A stretch of 44,540 nt of DNA from Neomegalonema sp. (GTDB taxonomy: Bacteria > Pseudomonadota > Alphaproteobacteria > Rhodobacterales > Rhodobacteraceae). A program made the translations under genes and the position numbers. Of the stretch, positions 7,332 through 17,200 are shown piece after piece (positions within the stretch are counted from its first letter, which is position 1; each line of letters begins with the position of its first letter). The stretch is from contig JALEGB010000107.1 of the NCBI GenBank assembly GCA_022760355.1, positions 1-44,540 on the forward strand. Reading direction: 5' to 3'. The notes under the pieces were generated by a model, which saw only the letters and a list, made by a program, of their open reading frames with translations, was not told where the DNA came from and ran no database searches.

Positions 7332-7654
7332 CCCGACTTGTTGCCACGTATACGCGGTTCAAGAAAGGGTTCACAGGATTTCCACTTCTGGCCCACCTCC
7401 GCCGATCACGCCAAAGCCCCTTTTGTCCGCAGTTTGCGAAAGCAGACCATCGACGGCAACGATTCGTTTTGATCCCGAACGACGACTTGGGGTCAAAAGC
7501 TGCAGTCCTCAGGCACAAATACCTTGTCCGCTTGCAACTGGGAAGGCGCTATCCGCGCCTGGAGGCCTGCGCAGCATCCGCGACGAAAGGCGAGCGCTGA
7601 CGCAAAGCGCCGCTTCAAAAGTTACCTCGAAGTCACCCGCGCCCCGCAGCAACC
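7332..7654. other. Intergenic region, no gene seen
   Basis: No frame with a credible start or family match is present between the pentapeptide-repeat gene and tRNA-Gly. Composition returns to the GC-rich background at about 7540. The segment around 7430-7500 resembles degenerate non-coding sequence that I have seen near other alphaproteobacterial transfer boundaries, but I cannot prove this from one copy. Confidence 0.4.
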
Positions 7655-7695
7655 CCAAAAAACGAAAAACCGCGGGCGCTAACCCACGGTTTTTT
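7655..7695 (-). terminator. Rho-independent terminator of tRNA-Gly
   Basis: On the minus strand, 11 bases past the CCA end, ACCGTGGG pairs with CCCGCGGT (one G-U pair) across a 6-base loop, at 7669-7690, followed by a T-rich tract. The hairpin is also preceded by T's on the opposite strand, so it may work in both directions. Confidence 0.75.
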
Positions 7696-7705
7696 CGGTC
7701 TAAAT

Positions 7706-7780
7706 TGGAGCGGGCGATGAGATTCGAACTCACGACCCTTACCTTGGCAAGGTAATGCTCTACCCCTGAGCTACGCCCGC
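7706..7780 (-). tRNA. tRNA-Gly (anticodon GCC)
   Basis: The complete 75-base cloverleaf includes the encoded CCA. The acceptor GCGGGCG pairs with CGCCCGC, the D-arm is GCTC/GAGC, and the anticodon stem TTACC/GGTAA encloses the loop TTGCCAA (anticodon GCC, Gly). The T-arm is GTGAG-TTCGAAT-CTCAT. All stems pair perfectly. Confidence 0.97.
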
Positions 7781-7989
7781 GCTCCGTTCCGGACAGCGTT
7801 TGATCTCGGAAGATCAATGCCGTGGAGCGGCTAGTTAAGCCCTCTTTGCGCCGCCCGCAAGAGCAAATTTTGCTCCGGCGCAACTTATTTCTAAATCTCG
7901 CCGATCGCCATATTTGAAACCGGAAACCGTATGCAAATGCCGCTACGATAGGATCGCACCATCTGGCGAAGCTGCTGATAGAGTGATCG
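7781..7989. promoter_or_regulatory. Divergent control region of tRNA-Gly and the methyltransferase, with two palindromes
   Basis: Two short perfect palindromes lie here: TTGATCT-CGGA-AGATCAA (7800-7817) and GAGCAAA-T-TTTGCTC (7861-7875). The first is close upstream of tRNA-Gly on its strand and may form a hairpin in the tRNA precursor; the second may be an operator or part of a promoter. I cannot assign -35/-10 boxes with confidence. Confidence 0.3.
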
Positions 7990-8754
7990 ATGAAAAAAGC
8001 CTTGGCGCGTCATGCCCAAATCCTGCGCAAACGCTGGCTGCGCCTACGGTCGACTTTTCAGTGGCTCGGCCCGCGGCAGGCGCAATATCATGGTTACGCC
8101 TTCGATCTCTGGCATCCCCGCATGTATCCGGAGGCGCGCTACTCGCTTCTGTTTGGAACCTACGAAGCGCCCGAGATCGACATGATCAAGCGCCGCTTAA
8201 CACCGTCCGATCGGGTGATCGAAATCGGCGCGGGGCTCGGCGCGACCTCCCTGGTGATCAGCGGCGTTGTCGGCTGCGAACAGATGCGGGTCTATGAGGC
8301 GGATCCAAAGACCAAAGCCTTGGCGGAGCATAATTTTGCTCTGAATGAGCGGCCAATCGACATCCGCCATGCAGCGCTATGGTCCGGCCCGGATCGCCCG
8401 GACGCCATGCAATTCTACTCCAGCCCGAGATTGAGCGGATCGTCGTTGTTTAAGCGCAGTGATGAGGTCGAAGAAGTGCGGACCCCCACGGCCGACCTCG
8501 CTGAAGCGCTGTCCGAATTCGGCGCGACGGCGCTAGTGTTGGACATTGAAGGTGGCGAAATCGACTTGCTCGGGCGGGCGGAAAACCTCGCGACTGTCTC
8601 GACGATTCTGATGGAGACGCATGAGCGGGTGGTGGGCGCCGAGGCGCATAACGGCATGTTGGCCCATCTGCGCGCCCTCGGCTTCGAGATCGATGAGACG
8701 ATCGGCAAGGGCTTGTTTCTGGCGCTTACGCGGCGCGCGCCAACAGCCGCCTGA
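7990..8754 (+). CDS. FkbM-type SAM-dependent methyltransferase
   Basis: The 254-residue cytoplasmic protein has SAM motif I VIEIGAGLGATSLV (76-89), an acidic residue ending the next strand (VYEADP, residues 101-106), and the FkbM-family segment LVLDIEGGEIDLL, followed by METHERVVG. FkbM-type enzymes usually O-methylate sugars or secondary metabolites. Neighbours give no hint of the substrate: tRNA-Gly and the convergent pth flank it. The basic N-terminus (KKALARHAQILRKRWLRLR) might associate with membrane or nucleic acid. No strong Shine-Dalgarno site is seen; ATG 7990 is the first in frame that covers the domain. Confidence 0.75.
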   Translation: MKKALARHAQILRKRWLRLRSTFQWLGPRQAQYHGYAFDLWHPRMYPEARYSLLFGTYEAPEIDMIKRRLTPSDRVIEIGAGLGATSLVISGVVGCEQMRVYEADPKTKALAEHNFALNERPIDIRHAALWSGPDRPDAMQFYSSPRLSGSSLFKRSDEVEEVRTPTADLAEALSEFGATALVLDIEGGEIDLLGRAENLATVSTILMETHERVVGAEAHNGMLAHLRALGFEIDETIGKGLFLALTRRAPTAA

Positions 8755-8763
8755 GACGGGCGG

Positions 8764-9477
8764 CTATTTCTTCTTCATCAGCGCCTTGAGCGCGTCAAAC
8801 GGGCTGGGCGCCGGCGCCTCTTCCGGCTTGCCGGATTTCGCCGACGCGGCGTCGCCGGGCCGGGCGTCGCTTTCGGATTTCTTCGGCGTCGGCTTCGCGG
8901 CGTCTTTGGGCGGCTGCAGCTTCAGCGCCACCTTGTTCATGAAGCCTGCCGCATCCTCCTTCGCCAAGGCCGGCGCGGCATCGGCGACAGCGTCCAGCAG
9001 CGGCTCAATCCACGCCCAGTCAGCCTTCGCAAAATCATGCAGCACGTAGTTCGACACAAGGCGCTTGTCGCCCGGATGGCCGATGCCCAGCCGGACCCGG
9101 ACGAAGGCCGGCCCGATATGCTCATGGGTTGAGCGCAGCCCGTTATGGCCGGCATGTCCGCCGCCCGTCTTCACCTTCATCCGCCCCGGCGGCAGATCAA
9201 GCTCATCATGAAAAACCACGACGTCCGCCGGCTCTAACTTAAAGAAACGCATCGCTTCGCCGATGGATTGGCCGGAGAGGTTCATAAACGTCATCGGCTT
9301 CAGCGCGATGACCTTCTCCGTTCCCAGCTTTCCCTCCAGCATCGCGGCCTGGAACTTTGTACGTTCGGCGGAAAAGCCATGCGCGCGCGCAATCGCGTCG
9401 ATGGCGAGAAAGCCGATGTTATGTCGGGTTTTTTCGTACTTCGCCCCGGGATTGCCGAGGCCGACGAAGAGTTTCAT
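8764..9477 (-). CDS. pth: Peptidyl-tRNA hydrolase
   Basis: Pth releases tRNA from peptidyl-tRNA that drops off ribosomes. Of the 237 residues, the first 190 or so are the standard enzyme: [20 protein letters not shown] with catalytic His19, FMNLSGQS with Asn66, [10 protein letters not shown] with Asp91, and [10 protein letters not shown] with Asn113. The C-terminal 45 residues are a Lys/Ala/Pro-rich tail, as is common in alphaproteobacteria. I chose the start at MKLFVG because GGAGGAGG precedes it at ideal spacing; the frame continues upstream to 9663 only by chance. It follows rplY by 157 bases on the same strand, a frequent pairing. Confidence 0.95.
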   Translation of the reverse strand: MKLFVGLGNPGAKYEKTRHNIGFLAIDAIARAHGFSAERTKFQAAMLEGKLGTEKVIALKPMTFMNLSGQSIGEAMRFFKLEPADVVVFHDELDLPPGRMKVKTGGGHAGHNGLRSTHEHIGPAFVRVRLGIGHPGDKRLVSNYVLHDFAKADWAWIEPLLDAVADAAPALAKEDAAGFMNKVALKLQPPKDAAKPTPKKSESDARPGDAASAKSGKPEEAPAPSPFDALKALMKKK

Positions 9478-9634
9478 GCGAGACCTCCTCCGCGATCCAG
9501 TCACGCCTGACATAAGCGGTAGAGGCCGCGCTGTCAGTAGGGTCGGAGGGGGCCCGGCTTTTGGCTGGCGGGGGCGTGAAGGGAAAGGAGGGCGCTGGGG
9601 GGTGCGCCCTCCATCAGTTGGGTCGGGCGGAGGA

Positions 9635-10243
9635 TTATTCCTCGCCACCCTCTTCGTCATCATCTCCGGCGGCGAGACCCGAAGGCGCCGCGATGGTGGC
9701 GACGGTGAAGTCGCGATCCGCGATGACCGGGGTCGCGTCGGCCGGCAGTTCGATCGACGAAATGTGGATCGAGTCGCCGATTTTCGAGTCGGTCAGATCG
9801 CACACCAGCTTCTCAGGGATCGCGCCGGCGCGCACTTTCAGCTCCACCTCGTGCCGAACCACGTTCAAAACGCCGCCGCGCTTAATGCCCGGGCTTGCGC
9901 CGTGATTGATGAACTCAACCGGGATGAACAGGTTGATGCGCGAGTGATCCGACAGCCGCAGAAAGTCGACATGGGTCGGCAGATCGAGAACAACGTCCCG
10001 CTGCACTTCCCGCGGGACCACCCGGATCTTCTGTCCATCCACTTCAAGATCCAGCAACGAAGCCAGGAACTTACCGCGGTTGAGCGCCTTGATCAGCTCG
10101 TTGAACTGGATATTGATGGGAAGAGGCGCCTCGCCGCCGCCATAGACAACCGCCGGCACTTTGCCGTCGCGTCTTGCGGCTCGAGCGGCCCCCTTGCCCA
10201 CTCCTTCGCGCGCCGTTACCGGCAACACGTTTACGTCAGCCAT
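9635..10243 (-). CDS. rplY: 50S ribosomal protein L25/general stress protein Ctc
   Basis: L25 binds 5S rRNA in the large subunit. The 202-residue protein is of the long Ctc type: an N-terminal L25 domain ([29 protein letters not shown]) followed by a C-terminal TL5-type beta domain ([31 protein letters not shown]) and an acidic tail of Asp/Glu. I chose the start at MADVNVLP with TGGAG upstream; the preceding in-frame residues up to 10309 are not part of the family. It lies upstream of pth on the same strand. Confidence 0.95.
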   Translation of the reverse strand: MADVNVLPVTAREGVGKGAARAARRDGKVPAVVYGGGEAPLPINIQFNELIKALNRGKFLASLLDLEVDGQKIRVVPREVQRDVVLDLPTHVDFLRLSDHSRINLFIPVEFINHGASPGIKRGGVLNVVRHEVELKVRAGAIPEKLVCDLTDSKIGDSIHISSIELPADATPVIADRDFTVATIAAPSGLAAGDDDEEGGEE

Positions 10244-10381
10244 TTCAAATCTCCATTGAAACCCGCGCTTCCTCCAGGGGTGTAAGGCGCGGAAGACGTG
10301 TCGATACACGAAATCGGCCGCGCAGAAAAGCGCCCGATCGGCTGAAATCGATCGATTATTCCTTAGGGCCGCCGCTGACGC

Positions 10382-11140
10382 CTATAGCCGCTCCGGCCGC
10401 AGCGACGCCCGCGCTGCTTGAGCGTCGGCGATGCGGCTTGCGTTGAATTCGCTGATGACGAAATCAAGATGGGCGTTAGACGCCGCCGCGGCCGCCTCCG
10501 CATCGCGCGCCAAAATCGCATCAACCAAAGCTTTGTGCTGCGCCAGGATCGCCGCGGGAACATTGGGGCGAGAAAACAGCGCCTTGCGCGTATGATGCAG
10601 CGTGTTGCTGAGCGCTCGGCGCAATGCGCGGGAGACATGCGCGGTCACCAAGTTGCCGGACGCCTCCGCGATCAGCAGATGCAGCTCATAGTCCAGCCGA
10701 TGACCCCGCCGCATATCGCCGTTGGCGTGCGCTTCCTCCATATGCCGGATCAAAGTTGCGAGCCGCTGAAGGTCCGGCTCCGCCGCTTGTTGCGCGGCTA
10801 AGCGCGCCGCCTCCGCCTCCAGCAAGCGGCGGAAACTCAGAAAATCGCTGACCGCTTCGGGGCGTGTGCTGATGAGGTTCGCCAGCGGATCGGCCAGCCC
10901 GGCGTCCAGCCCGTCCGCAACAGAAAGCCCGACGCCGCGCGCGCGAACGATTAGCCCCCGCTGAACCAATACTTCAAGCGCATCGCGCAGCGTTGCGCGC
11001 GACACTCCAAGCTCCTCAGCCAGGGTGCGCTCCGCCGGTAGAGCATCGCCTGGCCGCAAAACGCTATGGGTCAGAAGCTCCTCAAATTGCGCAACGACCG
11101 CATCGGCGACCTTGGGGGATGCAATCTCTTTAAACGGCAT
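10382..11140 (-). CDS. GntR-family transcriptional regulator, FadR/LldR type (FCD domain)
   Basis: The 252-residue repressor or activator has an N-terminal winged helix (LRPGDALPAERTLAEELGVSR, recognition helix around SRATLRDALEVL) and an FCD effector domain with the metal-ligand-like pattern: an Asp/Glu-rich first helix, DYELHLLIAEASGN, and HKALVDAI. LldR-type members of this family sense lactate or similar acids. The gene is divergent from lutABC across a 109-base spacer that contains an inverted repeat, so it most likely controls the lut operon. CAGGAG lies 10 bases before the ATG. Confidence 0.85.
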   Translation of the reverse strand: MPFKEIASPKVADAVVAQFEELLTHSVLRPGDALPAERTLAEELGVSRATLRDALEVLVQRGLIVRARGVGLSVADGLDAGLADPLANLISTRPEAVSDFLSFRRLLEAEAARLAAQQAAEPDLQRLATLIRHMEEAHANGDMRRGHRLDYELHLLIAEASGNLVTAHVSRALRRALSNTLHHTRKALFSRPNVPAAILAQHKALVDAILARDAEAAAAASNAHLDFVISEFNASRIADAQAARASLRPERL

Positions 11141-11165
11141 GCGGCGAGGGCTCCTGCATCGTCAT

Positions 11166-11204
11166 TTGACCCGAGGGTAGTTGTTGGTCTAAAAAACATA
11201 CCAA
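11166..11204 (+). promoter_or_regulatory. Putative lutABC promoter and GntR-type operator
   Basis: TTGACC (11166-11171) and TAAAAA (11190-11195), 18 bases apart, could be the -35 and -10 boxes of lutABC. The inverted repeat TTGGT-N11-ACCAA (11184-11204) overlaps the -10 box. FadR-subfamily regulators such as LldR bind half-sites of this kind, although usually with a shorter spacer, so the assignment is tentative. Confidence 0.45.
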
Positions 11205-11249
11205 GCAGCGGGCGCGCTGTCATCTCACTACCGCAGAGAAGGAATGCGA

Positions 11250-12062
11250 ATGCAGCCTGCACCCTCCGCAGAACCCGCGGCCCCGAACCGGCCGAAGGTC
11301 GGATTATTCGCGACCTGTTTGGTCGATCTGTTTCGTCCCAATGTCGGTTTTGCCGCGGTTGAGCTGCTGGAAGCCGCCGGCTGCGACGTGGACGCGCCCG
11401 AAGGCCAGACCTGCTGCGGTCAGCCAGCCTGGAACTCCGGCGACCGCAAGGGCGCGGCGGAAGTGGCGCGGCGGATGATCGAAGTCTTTGAGCCGTACGA
11501 TTATGTGGTGCTCCCCTCCGGCTCCTGCGGCGCGACGGTGAAGAAAGACTATGTCGAGATCCTCCGTGATGACTCAGACTGGCTGCCTCGGGCGCAGGCG
11601 CTGAGCGACAAGACCTTTGAGCTGATCACCTTCCTGACGGAAATCCGCGGCGTCGAGGGCGTTAACGCGCAATTTGACGGCGTTGTGACCTATCATGACA
11701 GCTGTTCAGGACTGCGGAGCCTGGGCGTCAAAGATCAGCCGCGGCAGCTGCTCAGCAGCGTCGATGGGCTGCGCCTGCGAGAGATGGAGGATGCGGAAGT
11801 TTGCTGCGGATTTGGCGGCACATTCTGCGTAAAATACCCCGACATCTCAAATCGGATGGTGTCGAACAAAACCGACAATATCGCCGCCACCAGCGCCGAT
11901 CTGGTGCTCGCGGGGGACCTTGGCTGCCTGATGAACATGGCCGGCAAGCTGTCGCGGCAAGGACGTCCGGTTAAGGCGCGGCACGTTGCCGAGATCCTGG
12001 CCGGGATGACCGATGAGCCGGCGATCGGCGAACCGCAACGCGGATCGGAGAAGCGCAAATGA
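11250..12062 (+). CDS. lutA: Lactate utilisation protein A, CCG-domain iron-sulfur subunit
   Basis: LutA is the cysteine-rich subunit of the LutABC complex that oxidises L-lactate to pyruvate at the membrane. The 270 residues contain two CCG domains: VGLFATCLVDLF with TCCGQPAWNSG and SGSCGATVKKDY, then TYHDSCSGLRSLGV and VCCGFGGTFCVKYPDIS. These cysteines bind an iron-sulfur cluster, as in heterodisulfide reductase subunits. I chose the ATG at 11250 because AAGGA ends 6 bases upstream; the ATG at 11244 is too close to it. The gene overlaps lutB by the ATGA arrangement, indicating translational coupling. Confidence 0.92.
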   Translation: MQPAPSAEPAAPNRPKVGLFATCLVDLFRPNVGFAAVELLEAAGCDVDAPEGQTCCGQPAWNSGDRKGAAEVARRMIEVFEPYDYVVLPSGSCGATVKKDYVEILRDDSDWLPRAQALSDKTFELITFLTEIRGVEGVNAQFDGVVTYHDSCSGLRSLGVKDQPRQLLSSVDGLRLREMEDAEVCCGFGGTFCVKYPDISNRMVSNKTDNIAATSADLVLAGDLGCLMNMAGKLSRQGRPVKARHVAEILAGMTDEPAIGEPQRGSEKRK

Positions 12063-13516
12063 CCGCCGAGCCGAAATCAAGCCAGTTCAAATCCGCCGCC
12101 AGCGAGGCGCTGCAAAACCCGCGATTGCAGGCGGCGATGAAGGCGTCAGGCGGGCTCGCAGTCCGTCGCGCCGCCGCCATCGCGGAAATTCCGGAATTCG
12201 AAGCAATCCGCGACGCCGGGCGCGATCTCAAAAATCACACCCTCGCCAATCTCGACGCCTATTTGCTGGCGTTCGAGGAAAAAGCGCTGGAATCCGGCGC
12301 GAAAGTCCACTGGGCTGCGGACGCGGAAGAAGCGCGCGCGATCATTTTGAAGATTGTCGGCCGGCACGCCAAGGGTCCAGAGGGCAAAGCGCGGGTCAAC
12401 AAAGGCAAGTCGATGATCTCGGAAGAGATCGGGCTTAATTCAGCGTTGGAGGCCGCTGGCCACCATGTGCTGGAAACCGATCTTGGGGAATATATCATCC
12501 AGCTTCGCGGCGAACCGCCCAGCCATATTATCGCGCCGGCCGCCCACGTTTCGAAGCCGGATGTTGAGGCGGATTTCCGCGCCGCGCACACGCATCTGGA
12601 TCCTGAGCGCACCTTTCCGGACGCCGCGAGCCTGGTGCATGAAGCGCGACATGTTCTGCGTGAACAATATTTCGGCGCGGATGTTGGGATTACCGGCGCA
12701 AATATGCTGATCGCCGAAACGGGCCAGGGCGTTATCGTCACGAATGAGGGCAATGGCGATCTGAGCCAGATCCTGCCCGATGTGCATATCGCCGTCGCAA
12801 GCCTTGAAAAGGTCATCCCAACGCTGGACGACGCCTCAACGATCCTGCGGCTGCTCGCACGATCCGCCACGGGGCAGTCGCTCTCCTCCTATACCACCTT
12901 CTACAAAGGCGCCCGGCGGCAGGGCGACCTCGACGGGCCGAAAGAGATGCACTTCGTGCTGCTCGACAATGGCCGCTCCGAAATGCTCGCCGGGGAGTTC
13001 CGCGAGATGCTGCGCTGTATCCGCTGCGGCGCCTGCATGAACAATTGCCCCGTCTATCGCGCGGTTGGCGGGCATAGCTATGGCTGGGTGTATGTCGGCC
13101 CGATGGGCTCCGTGCTGACGCCGAACTTCGTTGGTATTAAGGAGGGGCGGCATCTGCCCAACGCATCAACCTTTTGCGGCCGATGCCAGGAGGTTTGCCC
13201 GGTTCGCATCCCCTTGCCGGGGCTGATGCGCAAGCTGCGCGAGGCTGAGTTTGAGCAGAAATTGTCGCCACAAACGGCTCGCTACGGGCTCGGGGTGTGG
13301 CGTTGGTTCGCCAAGCGGCCCGCGCTGTATCATCGGATGTCCTCTATCGGCATGCGAGCGCTGAACTGGCTGAGCGGCGGTCATGGCAGGCTGAAACGGT
13401 TGCCTTTTGGCGGCGGCTGGACGGCGCATCGAGACTTTCCCGCGCCTGCAAAGCGTACATTCATGGCCGAATGGAAGGCCCGTAAGGCGGCGAAGTCGCA
13501 AGGGGATGATCAATGA
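12059..13516 (+). CDS. lutB: Lactate utilisation protein B, LUD and 4Fe-4S ferredoxin subunit
   Basis: LutB, the 485-residue electron-transfer subunit of the lactate-oxidising complex, has an N-terminal LUD domain (conserved GKSMISEEIGLN and TGANMLIAETGQGVIVTNEGN) and two 4Fe-4S clusters. These are CIRCGACMNNCP at about residue 320 and CGRCQEVCP at about 372, the usual LutB spacing. A C-terminal DUF3390-like tail follows. It overlaps lutA upstream and lutC downstream by 4 bases each, so the three are one operon. Confidence 0.93.
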   Translation: MTAEPKSSQFKSAASEALQNPRLQAAMKASGGLAVRRAAAIAEIPEFEAIRDAGRDLKNHTLANLDAYLLAFEEKALESGAKVHWAADAEEARAIILKIVGRHAKGPEGKARVNKGKSMISEEIGLNSALEAAGHHVLETDLGEYIIQLRGEPPSHIIAPAAHVSKPDVEADFRAAHTHLDPERTFPDAASLVHEARHVLREQYFGADVGITGANMLIAETGQGVIVTNEGNGDLSQILPDVHIAVASLEKVIPTLDDASTILRLLARSATGQSLSSYTTFYKGARRQGDLDGPKEMHFVLLDNGRSEMLAGEFREMLRCIRCGACMNNCPVYRAVGGHSYGWVYVGPMGSVLTPNFVGIKEGRHLPNASTFCGRCQEVCPVRIPLPGLMRKLREAEFEQKLSPQTARYGLGVWRWFAKRPALYHRMSSIGMRALNWLSGGHGRLKRLPFGGGWTAHRDFPAPAKRTFMAEWKARKAAKSQGDDQ

Positions 13517-14178
13517 GCGCGCGCGACAAAATCCTTTCGAAGCTTCGGGCGGCGCTTGATGAGGGCGACGCGACGGTAAAAGCACGCTCCGCGGCGGCGC
13601 AAGCGCGCATTCGCACCGCGAAACAGACGGGGCCCATTCCGAAAATCGCGCGTACCGACGGGATGGATCGGGTTAATCAGTTCGTTGAGCGCGCCGAAGC
13701 CGTGCAGGCGACAGTGCGGCGCATTGCGACGATTGAAGAGCTGCCGGGCGCCGTTTCCGATGAGTTGCGCCGTCGAAACTTACCCGCCGCATTGCGGATG
13801 GGCGATGACGCGATGCTCGCCAGCCTTGATTGGGGCGCCGTTGAAACATCCGTCGGGCCAGGGCGGCTTGAGGAGCCGGTGACCCTGACGGCCGCGGTTG
13901 GCGGCGTGTCCGAGACAGGCACGCTGGTGTTTCGCTCCGGCCCAGATGCGCCGAGTTCGCTGAATTTTCTTGGCGAGGCCCATTTTGTCGTGCTGCGCGC
14001 GCGCGACATCGAAGCCGGGCTGGAAGGCTTGTGGCGCAAGTTTCGCGACAGCGGCGCCGATCCACGCACGGTTAATTTGATCACCGGCCCCTCACGCACG
14101 GGCGATATCGAGCAAAAAATCGAGCTGGGCGCCCATGGGCCTGTCGCTTTGCAGATTTTCCTGATTGACGACTACTGA
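13513..14178 (+). CDS. lutC: Lactate utilisation protein C, LUD-domain subunit
   Basis: The 221-residue LUD-domain protein completes LutABC. The conserved features are the strand-turn WGAVETSVG, then TAAVGGVSETGTLVFRSG, followed by the segment HFVVLRARDIEAGL and the C-terminal LITGPSRTGDIEQKIELGAH. Its function within the complex is not well defined, but it is needed for lactate growth in characterised bacteria. The start overlaps the lutB stop as ATGA. No lactate permease is nearby. Confidence 0.92.
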   Translation: MSARDKILSKLRAALDEGDATVKARSAAAQARIRTAKQTGPIPKIARTDGMDRVNQFVERAEAVQATVRRIATIEELPGAVSDELRRRNLPAALRMGDDAMLASLDWGAVETSVGPGRLEEPVTLTAAVGGVSETGTLVFRSGPDAPSSLNFLGEAHFVVLRARDIEAGLEGLWRKFRDSGADPRTVNLITGPSRTGDIEQKIELGAHGPVALQIFLIDDY

Positions 14179-14244
14179 GCAATCAGCAGATTTCGCCCAC
14201 GCTAAACGCAATGCAGCGTCGTCGGGACGTAAGTGACTGAGTCG

Positions 14245-14273
14245 GATCGCCCAGCGATCACGACCTTTTTTTT
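14245..14273 (+). terminator. Possible weak terminator after lutC
   Basis: GATCGC-CCA-GCGATC (14245-14259) is followed, after a 6-base gap, by a run of eight T's. The stem is short and the gap unusual, so it may be a partial terminator between lutABC and pyc, or simply leader sequence of pyc. Confidence 0.35.
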
Positions 14274-14284
14274 GGGAGTACCGC

Positions 14285-17200
14285 ATGTCTGTACCGAATA
14301 CCGACAGCCGGTCCGGTTTCTCTAAGATTCTGATCGCAAACCGTGGTGAAATCGCTATCCGGGTCAGCCGGGCTGCGAACGAACTCGGAAAACGGACGGT
14401 CGCCGTCTATGCGGAAGAAGACAAACTCTCCCTCCATCGCTTTAAAACCGACGAAGCCTATCTGATTGGCGAAGGGCTTGGGCCGATCGAGGCCTATCTT
14501 GCAATCGACAGTATTATCAACGTCGCCAAGGAATGTGGCGCCGACGCGATTCATCCTGGCTATGGGTTTCTTTCCGAAAGCCCGGAGTTCGCTGACGCTT
14601 GCGCCGCCGCCGGGATCGCGTTCATCGGCCCCAAGGCGGAGACGATGCGCCTGTTGGGCGACAAGGTCTCCGCGCGTCGGGTTGCGGTTGAGGCCGGCGT
14701 GCCGGTTGTGCCAGCGACCGATCCGCTGCCAGATGTTGAAACGCCAGAGGGCATGGCGAAGGTCCGGGAGTTGGCAGAAGAGGTCGGCTATCCGGTGATG
14801 CTGAAGGCGAGCTGGGGCGGCGGCGGCCGCGGCATGCGCCCGATCCGCTCCGCCGATGAGCTTGAGCAGGAAGTGCTCGCCGGAAAGCGTGAAGCTCGCG
14901 CGGCGTTCGGTAAGGATGACGTCTATCTCGAAAAGCTGATTGAGCGCGCCCGGCACGTCGAGGTCCAAATCCTGGGCGATCGCTACGGCGAAATCATCCA
15001 TCTGTTTGAGCGCGACTGTTCCGTTCAACGGCGTAACCAGAAGGTGGTCGAGCGCGCGCCCGCCCCGTATCTTGATGAGGCGCGTCGGGCGGAGCTTGCG
15101 GAGCTTGGCCTGAAAATCGCACGCAAAGCCAACTATGAACTCGCCGGCACCGTCGAGTTCCTGATGGATATGGACAACGGCGCGTTCTACTTCATTGAGG
15201 TGAACCCGCGCGTTCAGGTGGAGCATACGGTCACCGAGGAAGTGACAGGGGTCGACATCGTCAAAGCGCAGATCCGCCTGGCGGAAGGCGCCCGGATCGG
15301 CGACGGCCTGTCGGGCGCGCCAAAGCAAGAGGATGTGCGCCTTACCGGCCATGCGCTGCAGTGCCGGGTCACGACCGAAGATCCGCTGAACAGTTTCATT
15401 CCGGACTATGGGCGCATCACCGCCTATCGTGGCGCAACCGGCTTCGGCATTCGTCTTGACGGGGGCACCGCCTATTCCGGCGCCGTGATCACGCGTCACT
15501 ATGATTCGCTGCTGGAAAAGGTAACCGCCTGGGCGCCAACCCCGGAGGAAGCGATCAAACGGATGACCCGCGCCCTGCGCGAGTTCCGGATCCGTGGCGT
15601 GGCGACCAACTTGGCCTTTGTTGAGAACCTGATCGGCCATCCAAGTTTCCAGGATAACAGCTACACGACGCGCTTTATCGACACGCATCCGGAGCTGTTC
15701 GAGTTTAAGCGTCGACGGGACCGCGCAACGAAGCTGCTGAACTACATCGCCGACATCACGGTGAATGGTCATCCGGAGGCGAAGGGCCGTCCGAGACCGC
15801 CGGCGCATGCGCGGGCGCCGAAGCCGCCGGCGCCGCGCAGCGTGGAAGCGCCGGAAGGGCTGAAGCAGCTGCTCGATTCAAAGGGCCCACGCGCTGTGGC
15901 CGACTGGATGTTGGCGCAAAAGCAGCTGCTCCTCACGGATACAACAATGCGCGACGGCCATCAGTCGTTGCTGGCGACGCGGATGCGGTCGCTCGATATG
16001 CTGAATGTCGCGCCGATCTATGCGCGCAACCTGCCGCAGCTGTTCTCCGTGGAGTGCTGGGGCGGCGCGACGTTCGACGTCGCCTACCGTTTCTTGCAGG
16101 AATGCCCGTGGAAGCGCCTTGTTGACCTGCGCAAGGCGATGCCGAACCATCTCACCCAGATGCTGCTGCGCGCGTCGAACGGCGTGGGCTATACGAACTA
16201 CCCGGACAATGTGGTGAAGAAATTCACCTTGCGCGCGGCGGAGTCGGGCGTCGATGTGTTTCGGATTTTCGACAGTCTGAACTGGGTCGAGAATATGCGC
16301 GTGGCGATCGACGCGTGTTTGGAGACGGACAAAATCTGCGAAGCAGCGATCTGCTACACCGGCGATATGCTGGATCCAAACCAGTCGAAATACGATCTGA
16401 AATATTACACCGACATGGCCCGCAGCCTGCGCGACGCTGGGGCTCATATTATCGGCCTGAAAGATATGGCCGGGCTGCTGAAGCCGGCCGCGGCGCGCGT
16501 ATTAATCAAGGCGTTGAAGGAGGAAACCGGCCTGCCGATCCACCTGCACACCCATGACACCAGCGGCGTCGCCGGCGCGACGCTGCTCGCGGCGTCCGAA
16601 GCGGGCGTTGACGCGGTGGATGCGGCGATGGACAGCTTCGCGGGCATGACGTCCCAGCCCTGCCTCGGCTCGATTGTCGAAGCTCTGCGTCACACCGATC
16701 GCGATACCGGCATTGACCCAACCGTGATCCGCGAGCTTTCCGACTATTGGGAGGCCGTTCGCGTTCAGTACGCGGCGTTTGAGACGGATATGAAAGCGCC
16801 GGCGTCGGAAGTTTATCTGCACGAGATGCCGGGCGGCCAGTTCACCAACCTCAAGGCCCAAGCGCGGTCGCTCGGGCTGGATGAGCGCTGGCATGACGTT
16901 GCGCAGACCTATGCCGACGTGAACCAAATGTTCGGCGATATTCCGAAGGTTACGCCCTCTTCGAAAGTGGTTGGCGATATGGCGCTGGCGATGGTCTCCG
17001 CCAATTTGACCCGCGCCGATGTCGAAGATCCTGAGAAAGAAATCGCCTTCCCCGACTCGGTCGTCGACTTCCTCCGCGGCGGGCTCGGCGCGCCGCCGAA
17101 CGGTTTCCCAGAAGCGCTTCAGAAAAAAGCGCTTAAAGGCGAGGCCCCGATACAGGGCCGCCCCGGCGCCTCGATGGCTGCGCTGGACCTCGAGGCGAAA

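Noticed and set aside
9263-10285. A 340-codon plus-strand frame across pth and rplY
   Set aside because: It spans two confidently identified minus-strand genes and the gap between them.
14258-15808. A 516-codon minus-strand frame
   Set aside because: It lies antisense to the biotin carboxylase part of pyc and has no motif or ribosome site.
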